From Phellopilus nigrolimitatus (lineage: Eukaryota; Basidiomycota; Agaricomycetes; Hymenochaetales; Hymenochaetaceae), in assembly GCA_021029095.1 (NCBI GenBank), contig JAJOHG010000004.1:62001-126000 (forward strand): a stretch of DNA of 64,000 nucleotides, given 5' to 3'. Of the stretch, positions 1-10,782 are shown piece after piece (the stretch's first letter is position 1; every line of letters starts with the position of its first letter). Made by a program: the position numbers and the translations under genes. Below the pieces are notes generated by a model. It saw only the letters and a list, made by a program, of their open reading frames with translations, searched no databases and was not told the DNA's origin.

Positions 1-540
1 TTCCCGTTTCTTTCTCAACTTAAGCTGTGCCACGTTTGCGTCCCAGTTACTATTTTCTAAATTGTACGCTATGGAACCTGTTTCCTCGGAGAGGAGATAT
101 ATATGAAGGCTTATGAGCAGCGAAAATAATGGTCGCGTACATCATACACTACGTGGGTGTTCATGTCTCTTCAACTCCTCACTATGTATCCGAGAACTTA
201 TCCTTCGATGATGCCAGCGCACGAAGCTGCACTGTCACATTGTAGGTGCGGTTCGTAGGAAACGTTTCCTGTTTCGGCGTTGTCCGACTCGCGTATTGAA
301 ACGTCGAATTCCCGTACTATTCAGGCTGACCACGTTTTGCATAGAAACACAGAAGCTGATGGGCGCGGCTCGTTGGTTTATTCGCGCTAAAATGAAGCAT
401 TTTACTAAGCCGCTATCGCCGCTCCGATCGCTAGTCACACACATCTATCATCGAGCGCAGCGCCTATCCATAGTTCGAGACGGACCAGTCTAAAGCTATC
501 CTTCCCTGCTGCAGATAACCAAGCTCATCACTTTGTAACA
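1..540. other. intergenic, 5' flank of the S9 peptidase gene
   Basis: I see no convincing coding exon on either strand; the open frames here are short and have no family signature. The stretch just before 541 is presumably the promoter and 5' leader of the peptidase gene. I can point to no clear TATA box. Confidence 0.5.
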
Positions 541-2989
541 ATGTCACTGGCAGATCCTCGGTCAGATCTTGACTCCGGCTTCACCCCACGCAAGGTAGCC
601 GATTCTGAGCAGCTATTTGATATTAAACTCTCCCCTGACGCTACACAAGTGCTTTACCATGTGAAGCCGCTCTACAAATCTAACGAGCACGAGACCTGCG
701 CGATATGGCTTGCAGACGTGTCCACGGCGGGTAGCGCACGGCAGTTTACGTCTGGTTTATTCAACGATACGGCCGCACAGTTCCATCCTGACGGGCGGAG
801 GCTCGTTTTTCTCTCTGATAGGCATAAATCCGGCGGTCCTGCGCAGCTATACTCTATCGGCTTACTTGGGGGCGAGGCTTCCCCGCTCTTCGGCAAGGAG
901 AACAAGAAAGGCGTCTCCTCTTTCGAGATATCCCCTGACGGACGTTACGTCGCGTTCGCAAGCGCCGACGAGCCGACACCAGACGACGAGCGCCGCGAGA
1001 AGGAGAAGGATGACTGCAAAAGTCTTTGGCGACAAGCGCGGCTTGGAGCATCTCAGGCTATATACTTTTGCGACAGGGGACGTGCGCACGCTCGGCGTTG
1101 CAAAAGAGAGACACGTTTCTTCTTTATTTGGACGCCTGATAGCAAGGAGATCGTATTTGCGACGTCTAGCCAGCCTGAGCTCGAATTCAGCGAGGAAGAG
1201 ACTGAGCTTCAACGGATCGCGATCGCACCTGGAAATTCGAGCACACCCCACCTCATAGGAACGTACCCGCGCAGCCCCGGGGGGAAGTCCTCCATTGCTT
1301 ACACTTCGGAAGGCACAGTTGTGGACTTACAGAGCTTCGAGCCTGCTCGGCTTTCCGACTCGAAGTCGGTTTTCATCCATGCAGCACATGATTTTTCGAG
1401 CAGCACGCGGCTGTACGGCAAAGTGGACGATGCAGCCCGCATCCTAGATATGAAACGCGATGGACTCGTTGCCGTCGAAGTTGCAGACGGCCTACGCACT
1501 CGTATAGACGTGCTTAGCATAGATTATAAAGATGGAAAAGGCAAAATTATGTTCAAACTATACGAAACAACGGACGACGCTATTGGCTATGGGCTATGGG
1601 ATGCGCGTTGGCGTGCGGATGGTACATTCGTCCTTGTTGCGATTAGGAGCTCATCGGCGAGGCACGAGCCGCCAGACGTGTGGGCAGGGACTATACGAGA
1701 TGAATTGACCGTTGTAAATCTAGAGACAAAGCTATCCTCTCATTTGCAATGGATGAAAGACGTCCCCGTAATGCATACTGAGGCCTTCCATTGGGATGCG
1801 GCTGACGGGACGAAGTTGGACGGCGTTGTCGTTTTTCCCCCACGCGCAATCGAGTCGAAGCCGCCTAGTCCACTTCCAACTGTAATGATAGTTCATGGTG
1901 GTAAGTTTTTGCTCTCTTAATGTGGGAGAAGTAATCAATAAACTCGCCTTCGACACGATGTGCTTGCATCATCAGGACCATACTCGTGCGTACATTATCC
2001 CGGTTGTGTCTTTTGAAAACAAACTAATGGTCGAGTGATTGTTATCGCAGGCGAGAGACTTTTGAATACGTTCCTGCTTACGCGAGTTGGCGGTTCCTGC
2101 TTGCTTCGCACGGCTACCTGGTCGTTTCTCCTAACTACCGTGGTGGTTAGTCAGATTTTCCAAATATGCTTAAGTACACCCCTAACGATGAAATTCTTCT
2201 CCCGTTATTTCTCGCCCTTTATTCAGGGCAAGGTTACGGCTCGGACTTCGCGCGCGCCGCGCATGGCGGGATGGGCACGCTCGACTGGTCAGACTGCGAG
2301 AGCATGCTCAACGAGGCAGTCGCACGCGGGCTCGCGGATCCTGGCCGTCTGGGAATCGGCGGCTGGAGTCAAGGCGGGTTCATGACTGCCTGGGGCGTCG
2401 CCACGACAAAGAACCGCTTCAAGGCGGGTGTCATGGGCGCGGGCGTCTGCGACTGGGGCCAGCTCGCGGCGGAGTCGGACCTGCCAGAGTTTGAGGTACG
2501 TATTTCATGGCTTCAAAGTCGTATGTACTACTGAGTCCTTGCATCTTCTATACTTTCGTGAGCTTCCTCAAATATACTTAGGATGACTTTCTTCTTTGCA
2601 GACGGACCTCGGCGGGAGCGCCCCCTGGGACACACCCGTGAGCAGCGAACGGGTGGACATGCGCGGGAGCCCAATCGGGCACGTCGCGAACGTCGAGACC
2701 GCCGTGCTGATACTGCATGGCGAGAAGGACCAGCGCGTTCCCGCGACACAGGGGATCTCGTTCTTCCGCGGATTGCGTCGGCGCGCGAAATACCCTGAGC
2801 GCGCGCAGCTTGTGATTTATCCGCGCGAGCCACATGGGTGCGTCCCTTTAATTGTCCTTATCTCGGGAGGTTCGAATCAAGGATTCGAGATTCTACTGGA
2901 CTTACTTTGTTCATCCCAGGTTCACGGAGAAGAAACATGCGGAGGACGTGATGAAACGCGTTATCGAACATTTCGATCATTGGCTTTAA
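541..2989 (+). CDS. S9 prolyl-oligopeptidase-family serine peptidase (dipeptidyl-peptidase V / acylaminoacyl-peptidase-like)
   Basis: Exons read as 541-1900, 1976-1985 (10 bases), 2051-2145, 2227-2495, 2602-2837 and 2920-2989. The N-terminal part is a beta-propeller-like region with repeated SPDG/FHPDG-type strands. The C-terminal alpha/beta hydrolase domain shows the HGGP oxyanion motif, the nucleophile motif GGWSQGG, the acid in HGEKDQRVP and the histidine in EPHG, so the triad is complete. The family removes dipeptides or acyl-amino acids from peptides. I see no signal peptide, so it is probably cytosolic. One extra T at 1015 and one missing base at 1125/1126 shift about 37 propeller residues out of frame; frame +2 between them restores family-like sequence. 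It ends convergently against the Bqt4-like gene. The family is certain; the exact subfamily is not. Confidence 0.88.
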
Positions 2990-3608
2990 ATTCACGAAAT
3001 ATTCACTGAAACAAGGAACTGTATGATCAACAAGTTTTGACTCTCAAAATCTGTACTTTTACCTTCAGCATTATGATTTAGTCATTGTCTTCACAAATTA
3101 CAACAAGTCGTAGCATCATAACGCTTCAAATCGCTACAGTTTGCAGGTATCTGGGGTATGCGACCAAGGCCATCAGAAGCGAGCAGGGGGATGAGGAATA
3201 GTTGGGTTTATATCAAAAAAACACGGAGACAGACCAACTAAAATAAGGAGCAAAGGAGGGAGAAACAATGGGAGATGGTAGACGCGGAAAACACGACGAG
3301 CACAGCAAGCAAGAGTATCTCCTTCAGAGACAATTGGACGGCGGTAATATAGAAGTAAAAAAGAGAAAGGATGTAGAAATGGAACTGTTTCCGAGGAAAT
3401 AATAGCTGGATACAACTGTACAAACGCAAATTTATATTTAACCGTTAGACCCCTCCTGCGAGGCACGTCGTAAAGACAGGAAAACAGGTAAAGAAGATAG
3501 TGCTGGTGAGCATAGACTCTGCGTCACCGGTCATTGGCATTCGTGAGGCCGATCGTAGAAGGAAAAAATAAAAAAATCTTCGGGAAAAAGTGACATGCGC
3601 AAATTATA
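2990..3608. other. convergent intergenic region
   Basis: This is the shared 3' flank of the convergent S9 peptidase and Bqt4-like genes. It is AT-rich, with poly-A and poly-T stretches on both strands that suit polyadenylation. I see no gene. Confidence 0.5.
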
Positions 3609-5133
3609 TTACACGAAAAAGCTCGGGATTGTCGCCCTGCATGAGGAGTTGATCAGTCGCTGAGGAACCACAGAGTAAGAAAAGCAATGACTCACGCAAT
3701 AGCAAGTCCAGTGGCGAACCAAAGGGCGCCCCACGCAGCCGATTTCTGCTGAGGTTCCAAACTGAGCCTTTTGTTCGACTTGATCTTGCGCGTAACTACG
3801 GCACTCTGGGCGTCCGGCTCACGGATATTGAGTTTCATCGGTTGCTCATCGTCCTCTTCGCGGCTACGTTTCGAAGACTGCGAATCGAGTTGCTGGAGAG
3901 GCACAGCCGAAGCTTGACTGGAGATTTCCGTAGTTGCAACCTCCTTCGCTGCCCTTTCTGCCTTCAGCTTCTTGATGAGATTCATCTGTTCCTCAAAATC
4001 TTCGTGCATGTTGGGCCCAGGCACCTCCGCGATATCGTTGTCGACATCATCGTCGTCCCCATCATCGTCATGGCGAGCATGGTCCGACTCGACGGGTGTC
4101 ATTCTGCTTGACGGCTTTCCGGCCGTGCCCAGATTGGTTGATGCGCGCGATGGTTTGGCCGTCTTTGCGCGGGATGCACGGGTGGCAGGCGCAGTCTGCT
4201 GAGATACAGCAGGCGGCATAGGAGCGGGACTGACTGTGCGTCCGCTACGACGCGGAGGGGGTAGGGTCTCCGCAGGTGGTTTAGTAGGGCTTGTGGTGAC
4301 TGGCAAGGATTCCTTCCTGCGCTTGGTCGGGCCTGGTCCAGCGGCAAGTGTGGGCGAAGGCGGGGCGAAAAGCGGAGGCGGGGCAGTGACCTCAAACCGT
4401 GGGTTCGTCGTCGCCTTAGTAGGCGAGGCATTCCCGTTAACCTGCGGCGAGGCGGGCTTGGTCGAGCGGCGGTATTGCTGGCCTGGCTGTGGCTCGGCAT
4501 TGACGAGCGGGGAGATAACGTGATCGAGCGAGTACATCGGCGCAATCGTCGCTGCAATCTCCGGGCGTACCCATGTCCCCGCGAGGCGCAGATTGTCCCG
4601 CCCCGGTCCTCCGTTTGCGCCGTACGAGTCAAAGTTGGACTTCACCCACGACGCCTCAATCTTTTCCGCTTCTTCGGTCGCACTCGGGAATGCAGGCGCG
4701 GAACATCGTCGTGAGGCTGATGGCGCCGGTGTCAAACCGGCGAAGAACAAAGGCGTGGCCATCGCCAGGCTGACGTAAATCATAGTCAGTAATATCCCCA
4801 TGGTTAGGAGACGCATACACACCGTTTGGATCTTGACTCTCCCAACCTGAAGGCGTAACAAGCAATAAGCCACCCCGTATCTCCGAGGTCTGTTATGCGA
4901 CAACTCACGACAATCTCTTGTCCCTCACGTGTGATGACCTGATACTTTACCGCAGGAGCCTTTACGGTGGCCGCTGAACGAGGAAAAAAGTGAGTGTAAA
5001 CATGACGTCCAGCAGAGACAACGTGCATGTGTATGTACACACCTATGGCGAGAAATGGGTTTGCGTGTGTGTAAGGGAGCTGCGGACGTGCCACGGACGT
5101 CTTCGGGGCTATATTTGTCATTTGGTGGGCCAT
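3609..5133 (-). CDS. APSES/KilA-N protein with C-terminal tail anchor (Bqt4-like)
   Basis: Exons on the minus strand are 5133-5043, 4973-4909, 4846-4823 (24 bases), 4769-3696 and 3636-3609. The N-terminal fold contains YQVITREGQEIV, VGRVKIQT, FDTGAISLTTMFRA, WVKSNFDSYGANGG and LRLAGTWV, which is the APSES/KilA-N module. A long Pro/Ser/Thr- and basic-rich linker, an acidic stretch, a short coiled coil (EEQMNLIKKLKAERAAKE) and a final hydrophobic segment ending SFFV follow. An APSES domain plus a C-terminal membrane anchor is the layout of fission-yeast Bqt4, which tethers telomeres to the inner nuclear membrane; that role is inferred here. One extra base (A at 4694, T on the coding strand) breaks the frame after MFRA. 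An in-frame ATG at 5232 is an alternative start. Confidence 0.8.
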
Positions 5134-5688
5134 GACTAGTAGCGATGGACGTTGTAAAGCGCGATGAGGAAGGGCAGCGAGGGATCGCGCGGTGGGGTGC
5201 TGGTTGTGGTCAACGATGAGCACGTTGTCCACGGTTGGCGACTCTCAGCCATCCGGCGTGGGAATATTACCGATCAGTGACCAAAGCAGCATCACGTGAC
5301 ACGTGACACAAGCCACTCTCTCAAGGTTAGGCCCGAAGAAAACAAAGCACTCCGAGATCGGAGACTGAATTTTCACATTGAGATACATTGTATAACACAC
5401 AGGGAAAGCAAGTTATTCGTGCTGACCGACCCATGTAGACTCTCCACGAGAAGTACCACATGCCGAACAAGCCAAGTGGTTAGGAAGATTTTCTCTGAAA
5501 ATTAAGATGCGAGTTTTTCAATAAAGACAGGCAGAGCAATGTAACCAAAGCGCGTACAGTGTACAAACTATGACACGCCCAATCTCTCTTATCGTTAGAT
5601 TTCACAGCCACGGCAGATATTGACGCGTCGAATGCCTTCCGCGACGGGAAAGACGACGCGGGAGCAGATCCTGCACCAGAACCGGATC
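5134..5688. other. intergenic
   Basis: This stretch lies between the start of the Bqt4-like gene and the 3' end of the WLM gene. I see no convincing exon. On the minus strand, just past the WLM stop, another frame has a Cys-x2-Cys ... Cys-x2-Cys stretch (about 5600-5660); it is discussed under findings. Confidence 0.4.
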
Positions 5689-7454
5689 CTAGCTTCCTTC
5701 CGCCTGTACATGCCTAGGGACTCCTTCCTCCGAGAAGCCTATCTCTTCCTGGGCCAAACGTCCAAGTCCAAGCGAGGTTGCGGACTTCTGTGAAGCTCGA
5801 GAGGGGCCTGCAATTGGGGAGGGAGAACGCACCCGTGTCCGCTTACTGGGCCTTTCTTCGCCTTCCTGTCTTTTTGGAGATCGCGAAGTAGTAGAGTAGG
5901 ATGTTGAAGGTAAATTGCAAGCATCCTCGTCTTCCGATGATTCGATAGCGTCTATCACGCTTGCATATTTTCTGGGATTTTTAGGTTCCTTAATCGAATT
6001 CTTTTCCAGCGCGGACTCCGCGAGGAAATCCTTCATGAACTGTCGCGAAGAGTTCAGTCCGTCCGAGTCGTCCTTCATACTATCGCGCATTATTCGCCTG
6101 CGATGTTCATCGGTTTCCGCGGGTTCACAATTGCGCTCGTCATACTCAGAGTCGTCTTCAGTAACACTGTCTTCATCCGGGGGGTGGTCTTGCAACTTCT
6201 CTGAAGTGGCTGTGAAGGGATTTAACTTTATGCTTCTAGTTATTTTTAAACGTTTATTCACCTTGGATAACTTTCAGCCTTCTTTCAGCCGCCAACGCCC
6301 TTTCTTCTCTTGCCCGCTTACTTTTAAACATTACCGAGCAGAAATAAGAATGCATTACCTCTGAAAAACGTCAAACAGTTGCTCACCTTCCCGCCTGCTT
6401 CCTAAAACCCGTTCCCTTCGTCTTCATATCTTCATCGCTTATATCTGCATTAAGAGCCTGACCCTCTCCGATGAATTTCTCCCTTCGCTGTCACCCTTGT
6501 CCCGGGCTTGCGCCTCTTCTCGGTTTGTGCACCTGTATGCTTCGATGGCCCTGCAATGCGTCGCTGCACACGTCTTCGGCGCCCAAGAGACTTTGGACGC
6601 GACCGCGTTTGAGCCCCTCCGCACTGACGAGAGTCTTCAGTGAAAAGAAGGCATGAGAAATGGGGGAACTTACGACATAATCGGGGAGATCTATGTCCTC
6701 TATGCCCTGACCGCCAACCCGAGCTGAGTCTGCAATCCTGGTTCCACTAGACCAGTAGCCTGTATTTTTTTTCAGAGAAGTTCAAGGTCATTCCAAGAAG
6801 TCAACGCACCGTCTCCATAGTATCCCTTCTCCTGTAGAGCTCTCAATTCCATCCTCAGCTGAGCCCATAGTTTCTGGAAATCACGACCATGGTTCATGTG
6901 CTGGAACACCGTTAGCGAGAGGCCCGGTTACAGACGCTTGCTAACCACCTCACTTTGATATGAGCAAGCTATAGACGGGAGCTTAGCAAAAATATAAGCC
7001 GATTGTAGAATTCGCTCACCTCGTGGCAGAGTGTACTCAGGAGCCAAGGAATGGACACAAACATCCCATCTGCACGACGTAGAACAAGTTCTAAGGACCG
7101 GAATTCGAACGTAGTTGAGCTGTGTATCGTAGTCAAATAGCTCACCGACTGTTTCCCCATTGTTCCAATTGCGTCCCGCAAATACGTGATTATATTCATA
7201 CTGCCAGTGCAACACGCCTTCAACGAGTCTTCCTCCACTTCGACAGTGAAACTTGCACATACCTCTTCGAAACTGTTCACCGAGAAGCCATGGCTCTTCA
7301 TGATGGGCCGCACCTGCGCAGCCAACGCGCGCAGAAGCTGGCGCGCGTCCTCTTCTGAATAGGGCGTCGGCACGCTAGGCATGGGCAGCGCCGTTATGAA
7401 ATTTATGTGCTTGTTGGGATGCGCCTCGCGCTCGTTGAAGCGATTGTGTACCAT
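5689..7454 (-). CDS. WLM-domain zinc metalloprotease (Wss1/SPRTN-type)
   Basis: Exons: 7454-7263, 7200-7146, 7090-7020, 6968-6954 (15 bases), 6900-6810, 6759-6674, 6623-6387, 6320-6262 and 6209-5689. The protein opens with a WLM domain: HINFITALPMP, LLRALAAQVRPIMK, VFAGRNWNNGE, LVLRRADG, then the zinc motif assembled from three exons as CHE + LAHIK + HMNHGRDF, and GYYGDGYWSSGTRIADSARV. It is followed by a basic region and an acidic, Ser-rich C-terminus with short SUMO-interaction-like acidic patches. Wss1/SPRTN proteases cut DNA-protein crosslinks and act on SUMOylated or ubiquitinated proteins in the nucleus. Exon 7 needs one base removed in the AAA at 6476-6478 to keep frame. The gene is divergent from PFK1, with start codons 205 bases apart. 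Confidence 0.87.
6954..6968 (-). other. 15-base microexon coding LAHIK of the HExxH zinc motif
   Basis: The bases between introns 6969-7019 and 6901-6953 translate as Leu-Ala-His-Ile-Lys in phase 0. The second zinc-binding His is in this exon. The catalytic Glu is the last codon of the exon before it, and the third His is in the exon after it. Confidence 0.85.
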
Positions 7455-7659
7455 TGTGGTCGTCGCCGTCTGTAGCAACGTCAGACTCGGAGCGTCGGAG
7501 CGGAGCGTCTTCGTCGGCTACGAACGTGTGCCTCGGAATAAGAGGTCCGGGTCTAAATTCAGGAATGGTGACGTCCGACCTAAATCCTCCAACTGAGTCT
7601 AGCCCGCCGCCGCTTCCCATCTTACTACCACCATCCACCGCACACCGCACAAGCGAGCA
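7455..7659. promoter_or_regulatory. bidirectional promoter between WLM protease and PFK1
   Basis: The 205 bases between the two divergent start codons must hold both 5' leaders and promoters unless a leader overlaps the other gene. The sequence is mixed, with short CT-rich and AG-rich runs and no obvious TATA box. The assignment rests on gene geometry only. Confidence 0.45.
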
Positions 7660-10533
7660 ATGTCGACATCGAAAACAAAGCCCAAGATCGCAGTGCTGAC
7701 GTCGGGCGGCGACAGCGCTGGCATGAACGCTGTCGTCCGTTCCGTCGTCAAATACGGCATCGTTCGGTGTGCTGCCTCGTTTTCTATGCATGATACTCCG
7801 CTAATAGTCGTATAGGGGATGCCAGACCTACGTCGTGCGTGAAGGCTATGAGGGGCTTGTTCGTGGCAACCTCGACGCGCCGAAGCGCAAGGTCGCCTTC
7901 GACGCCAACAAGAGCCCCTCCGACAAACATCTTGACGCGGCGGCGGCAATGGATGAACGACTCGTTAACAACCTTAGCTTCGGCGATGGCGGCCTTCTGT
8001 TAGAAGGAGAAGGCGATGCTATCGACCTCCCGGGAGGTAGGAGTTTGAAGGGGCGCTACATTATTCGCGTCGGATGGGACGATGTCCGTGGTTGGTTTGC
8101 GGAGGTAAGCAATTTGTGCTAGCTATTGTATAATCTTCAGTACAAATGCGATACTCAGGGGGGTACTTTGATTGGCACTGCGCGCTCTGCTGCGTTTCGA
8201 ACGAGGGAAGGTCGTCTTGCTGCCGCGAATAATCTGATTATTGAGGGCATCGATGCCCTGGTTGTATGCGGTGGAGACGGTTCTCTGACCGGTGCAGACG
8301 TCTTCCGCTCTGAGTGGCCTTCGCTCGTCTCCGAGCTGCACGCCTCAAACCAGATCACTGAGGAGCAGGCGAAATATTACGCGCATCTCAAGATCGTCGG
8401 CCTCGTCGGCTCGATCGACAACGACATGAGCTTAACGGACCTTACGATCGGTGCCCCAACCGCACTTGCGCGTATCTGCGAGTCTATCGACAATATCAAT
8501 TCAACAGCAATTTCACACTCGCGTGCGTTCGTCATCGAAGTAATGGGCCGCCACTGCGGTTGGCTGGCCCTGCTCGCTGGCGTGAGCGCGGGTGCGGACT
8601 TCATCTTCATCCCAGAGAATCCGCCACAGGCAGATCCATGGGAAGATGAGATGTGCGAGAACATTCAGAAGGTGAGTTAAAAGCGTGTTACCAAAGAAGC
8701 CCATTATCTCATACTTATTCTCAGCACCGAGAAATTGGCAAGCGCAAGACGATCGTTATTGTCGCTGAGGGCGCGATCGACGCGAACCTCAATCCTATCC
8801 GCTCCGACTACGTCAAAAAGGTGCTCGAGGAGCGTCTTGGACTCGACACGCGCGTCACCTGTCTCGGGCATACTCAACGAGGCGGTCGGCCGGTGGCTTA
8901 TGACCGCATATTGCCGACTATGCAAGCCGTCGAGGCCGTCGACGCGCTCCTCGAGGCTACCCCAGAGACGCCATCGTACATGATTGGTGTGCACGAGAAC
9001 AAGATCCATCGCGTTCCCTTGATGGAGGCTGTTGAACAAACCCAACGCGTGGCGAAAGCGATCGGCGAAAAGGACTTTGTGAAGGCAATGTCCTTCCGCG
9101 ATCCTGAGTTCTGCGAAAGTCTAGAAGGCTTCGTGGCTGTCTCCGCACTCGATCACACCAAGAAAGTTGCCAAGGAGAAGGTTTGTGATTCATTGTAAGG
9201 AATGTACAATTACTGACAATACCGCAGAGGATGCGCGTGGCGATTATACAGTACGTTCTACCGCCATTCAGCTTAACATTTTTTAAATTCTATTTCAGCA
9301 TGGGCGCACCGGCGGGAGGGATGAATGCCTGCTACGCGAGCCGCAGTGCGCTACTGCTTGCGTCGTGGGCATAAGCCACTCGCGATTTTTAACGGGTTCC
9401 GCGGGCTTCTCGATGACAACCTAGACGAGCTCTCATGGTTGCGTGTTGACAGTTGGATGACGCGCGGTGGGTCCGAACTCGGCACGAATCGCACTCTGCC
9501 GGACATCGACCTCGGTGCGATCGCTGCGCAGTTCCAGAAGCACCGGTTTGACGCGTTTTTCCTCATCGGCGGCTTTGAGGCGTTCCGTTCATTGCTTATT
9601 CTGGATAACGCACGCCAATTCTACCCGGCACTCCAGATCCCAATGGTGCACCTACCCGCAACGATATCGAACAACGTGCCCCTGACGGAGTTTAGCCTCG
9701 GCAGCGATACAAGTTTGAATGCGCTTGTGGATGCGTGCGACGCGATCAAGCAGAGTGCGTCCGCGAGCCGAAACCGTGTCTTTGTCGTGGAGACGCAAGG
9801 CGGCCAATGCGGATACATCGCTACTATGGGGGCACTTGCTGTACGTTCTGGCCTATCTGCGTTCTGGACCCTTTGCAATTAGCGAATATTGACCTAATTG
9901 AACCAGACCGGAGCGGTTTGTTTTTACACCCCAGAAGTTGGCATCACGCTGAACGGCTTGCAAAAAGACGTGGAGTTCTTGAAGTATCGCTACAGCCTGG
10001 ACGCGAAGGGAAAGAGCGAAGGCCGGCTCATTCTTCGGTTAGTTCTATTCCGAATATCTGTTGTCGCTATTTTTACTCTTTTTCTCTTTCGCATCTAAAC
10101 AGGAACGAGGCCGCCTCGGACGTTTACACCACGGACTTCCTGAAGAAAATGCTGCAGGAGGAGGGTGCTCCGCTCTTCGATTCACGTATGGCGTCGTTGG
10201 GACACACGTTGCAAGGTGGCATCCCTTCGCCCCTCGATCGCGCCCGTGCTGTGCGTCTCTCGCTAAAGTGCATGGCTTTCCTTGAGCATCACCACGAGGT
10301 GATTCGTAAGCAGCCCGAGCTGAAGCGTCGGGCAGCGGGCGACAGTGCGGCGGTAATAACAATCCAGGGCTCGCGTGTCGAGTTTACGCCCGTACAGGCG
10401 ATGGTTGCACATGCGGACATGAAGAATCGCCGTGGAAAGCACTCATGGTGGGAGGATCTCAAGCCCATGATAGACATGCTCGGCGGGAGAACCTGCGCTG
10501 ACGGAGGAGCTGGGGAAGAAGCTGGCGAAATAG
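7660..10533 (+). CDS. PFK1: ATP-dependent 6-phosphofructokinase (eukaryotic double-domain type)
   Basis: Exons: 7660-7766, 7816-8104, 8159-8671, 8725-9180, 9228-9250 (23 bases), 9299-9840, 9907-10037 and 10103-10533. It phosphorylates fructose-6-phosphate in the committed step of glycolysis. The N-terminal catalytic half shows [31 protein letters not shown] (catalytic Asp), [13 protein letters not shown] and [11 protein letters not shown]. The C-terminal allosteric half repeats these as [34 protein letters not shown] and SLGHTLQGG. Two extra T bases break the frame, at 9330 (GCC T GCT) and 10494 (ACC T GCG). Without the second, the protein ends [11 protein letters not shown] at the TAG 10531-10533. 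A glycolytic gene with two frame breaks argues for sequence error. It is convergent with the MINDY gene 250 bases downstream. Confidence 0.95.
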
Positions 10534-10782
10534 ACGAGGCAGGAAGCAAGCAAAAACAAAAGATTTAGGTGTATCAAGTTACTTCACAATGACTCGAATA
10601 GAATAAACAAGCAGACACTCTTCTCAGTTCTTATGTTCCTCTCTCGCAATAAATAAATACTATCCAAGATCTGTACAATAAAACATATCCTGTATATCGG
10701 TATAAATATAGCATTCGAGTGCTCGTTGCAACAGATGAGGGTATTTGAATATGTATGGGCATGTCCTCCAGCCAATCATACT

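Noticed and set aside
2860..2885. GGTTCGAATC resembling a tRNA B box
   Set aside because: It lies inside an S9 peptidase intron, and no acceptor stem or anticodon arm can be folded around it.
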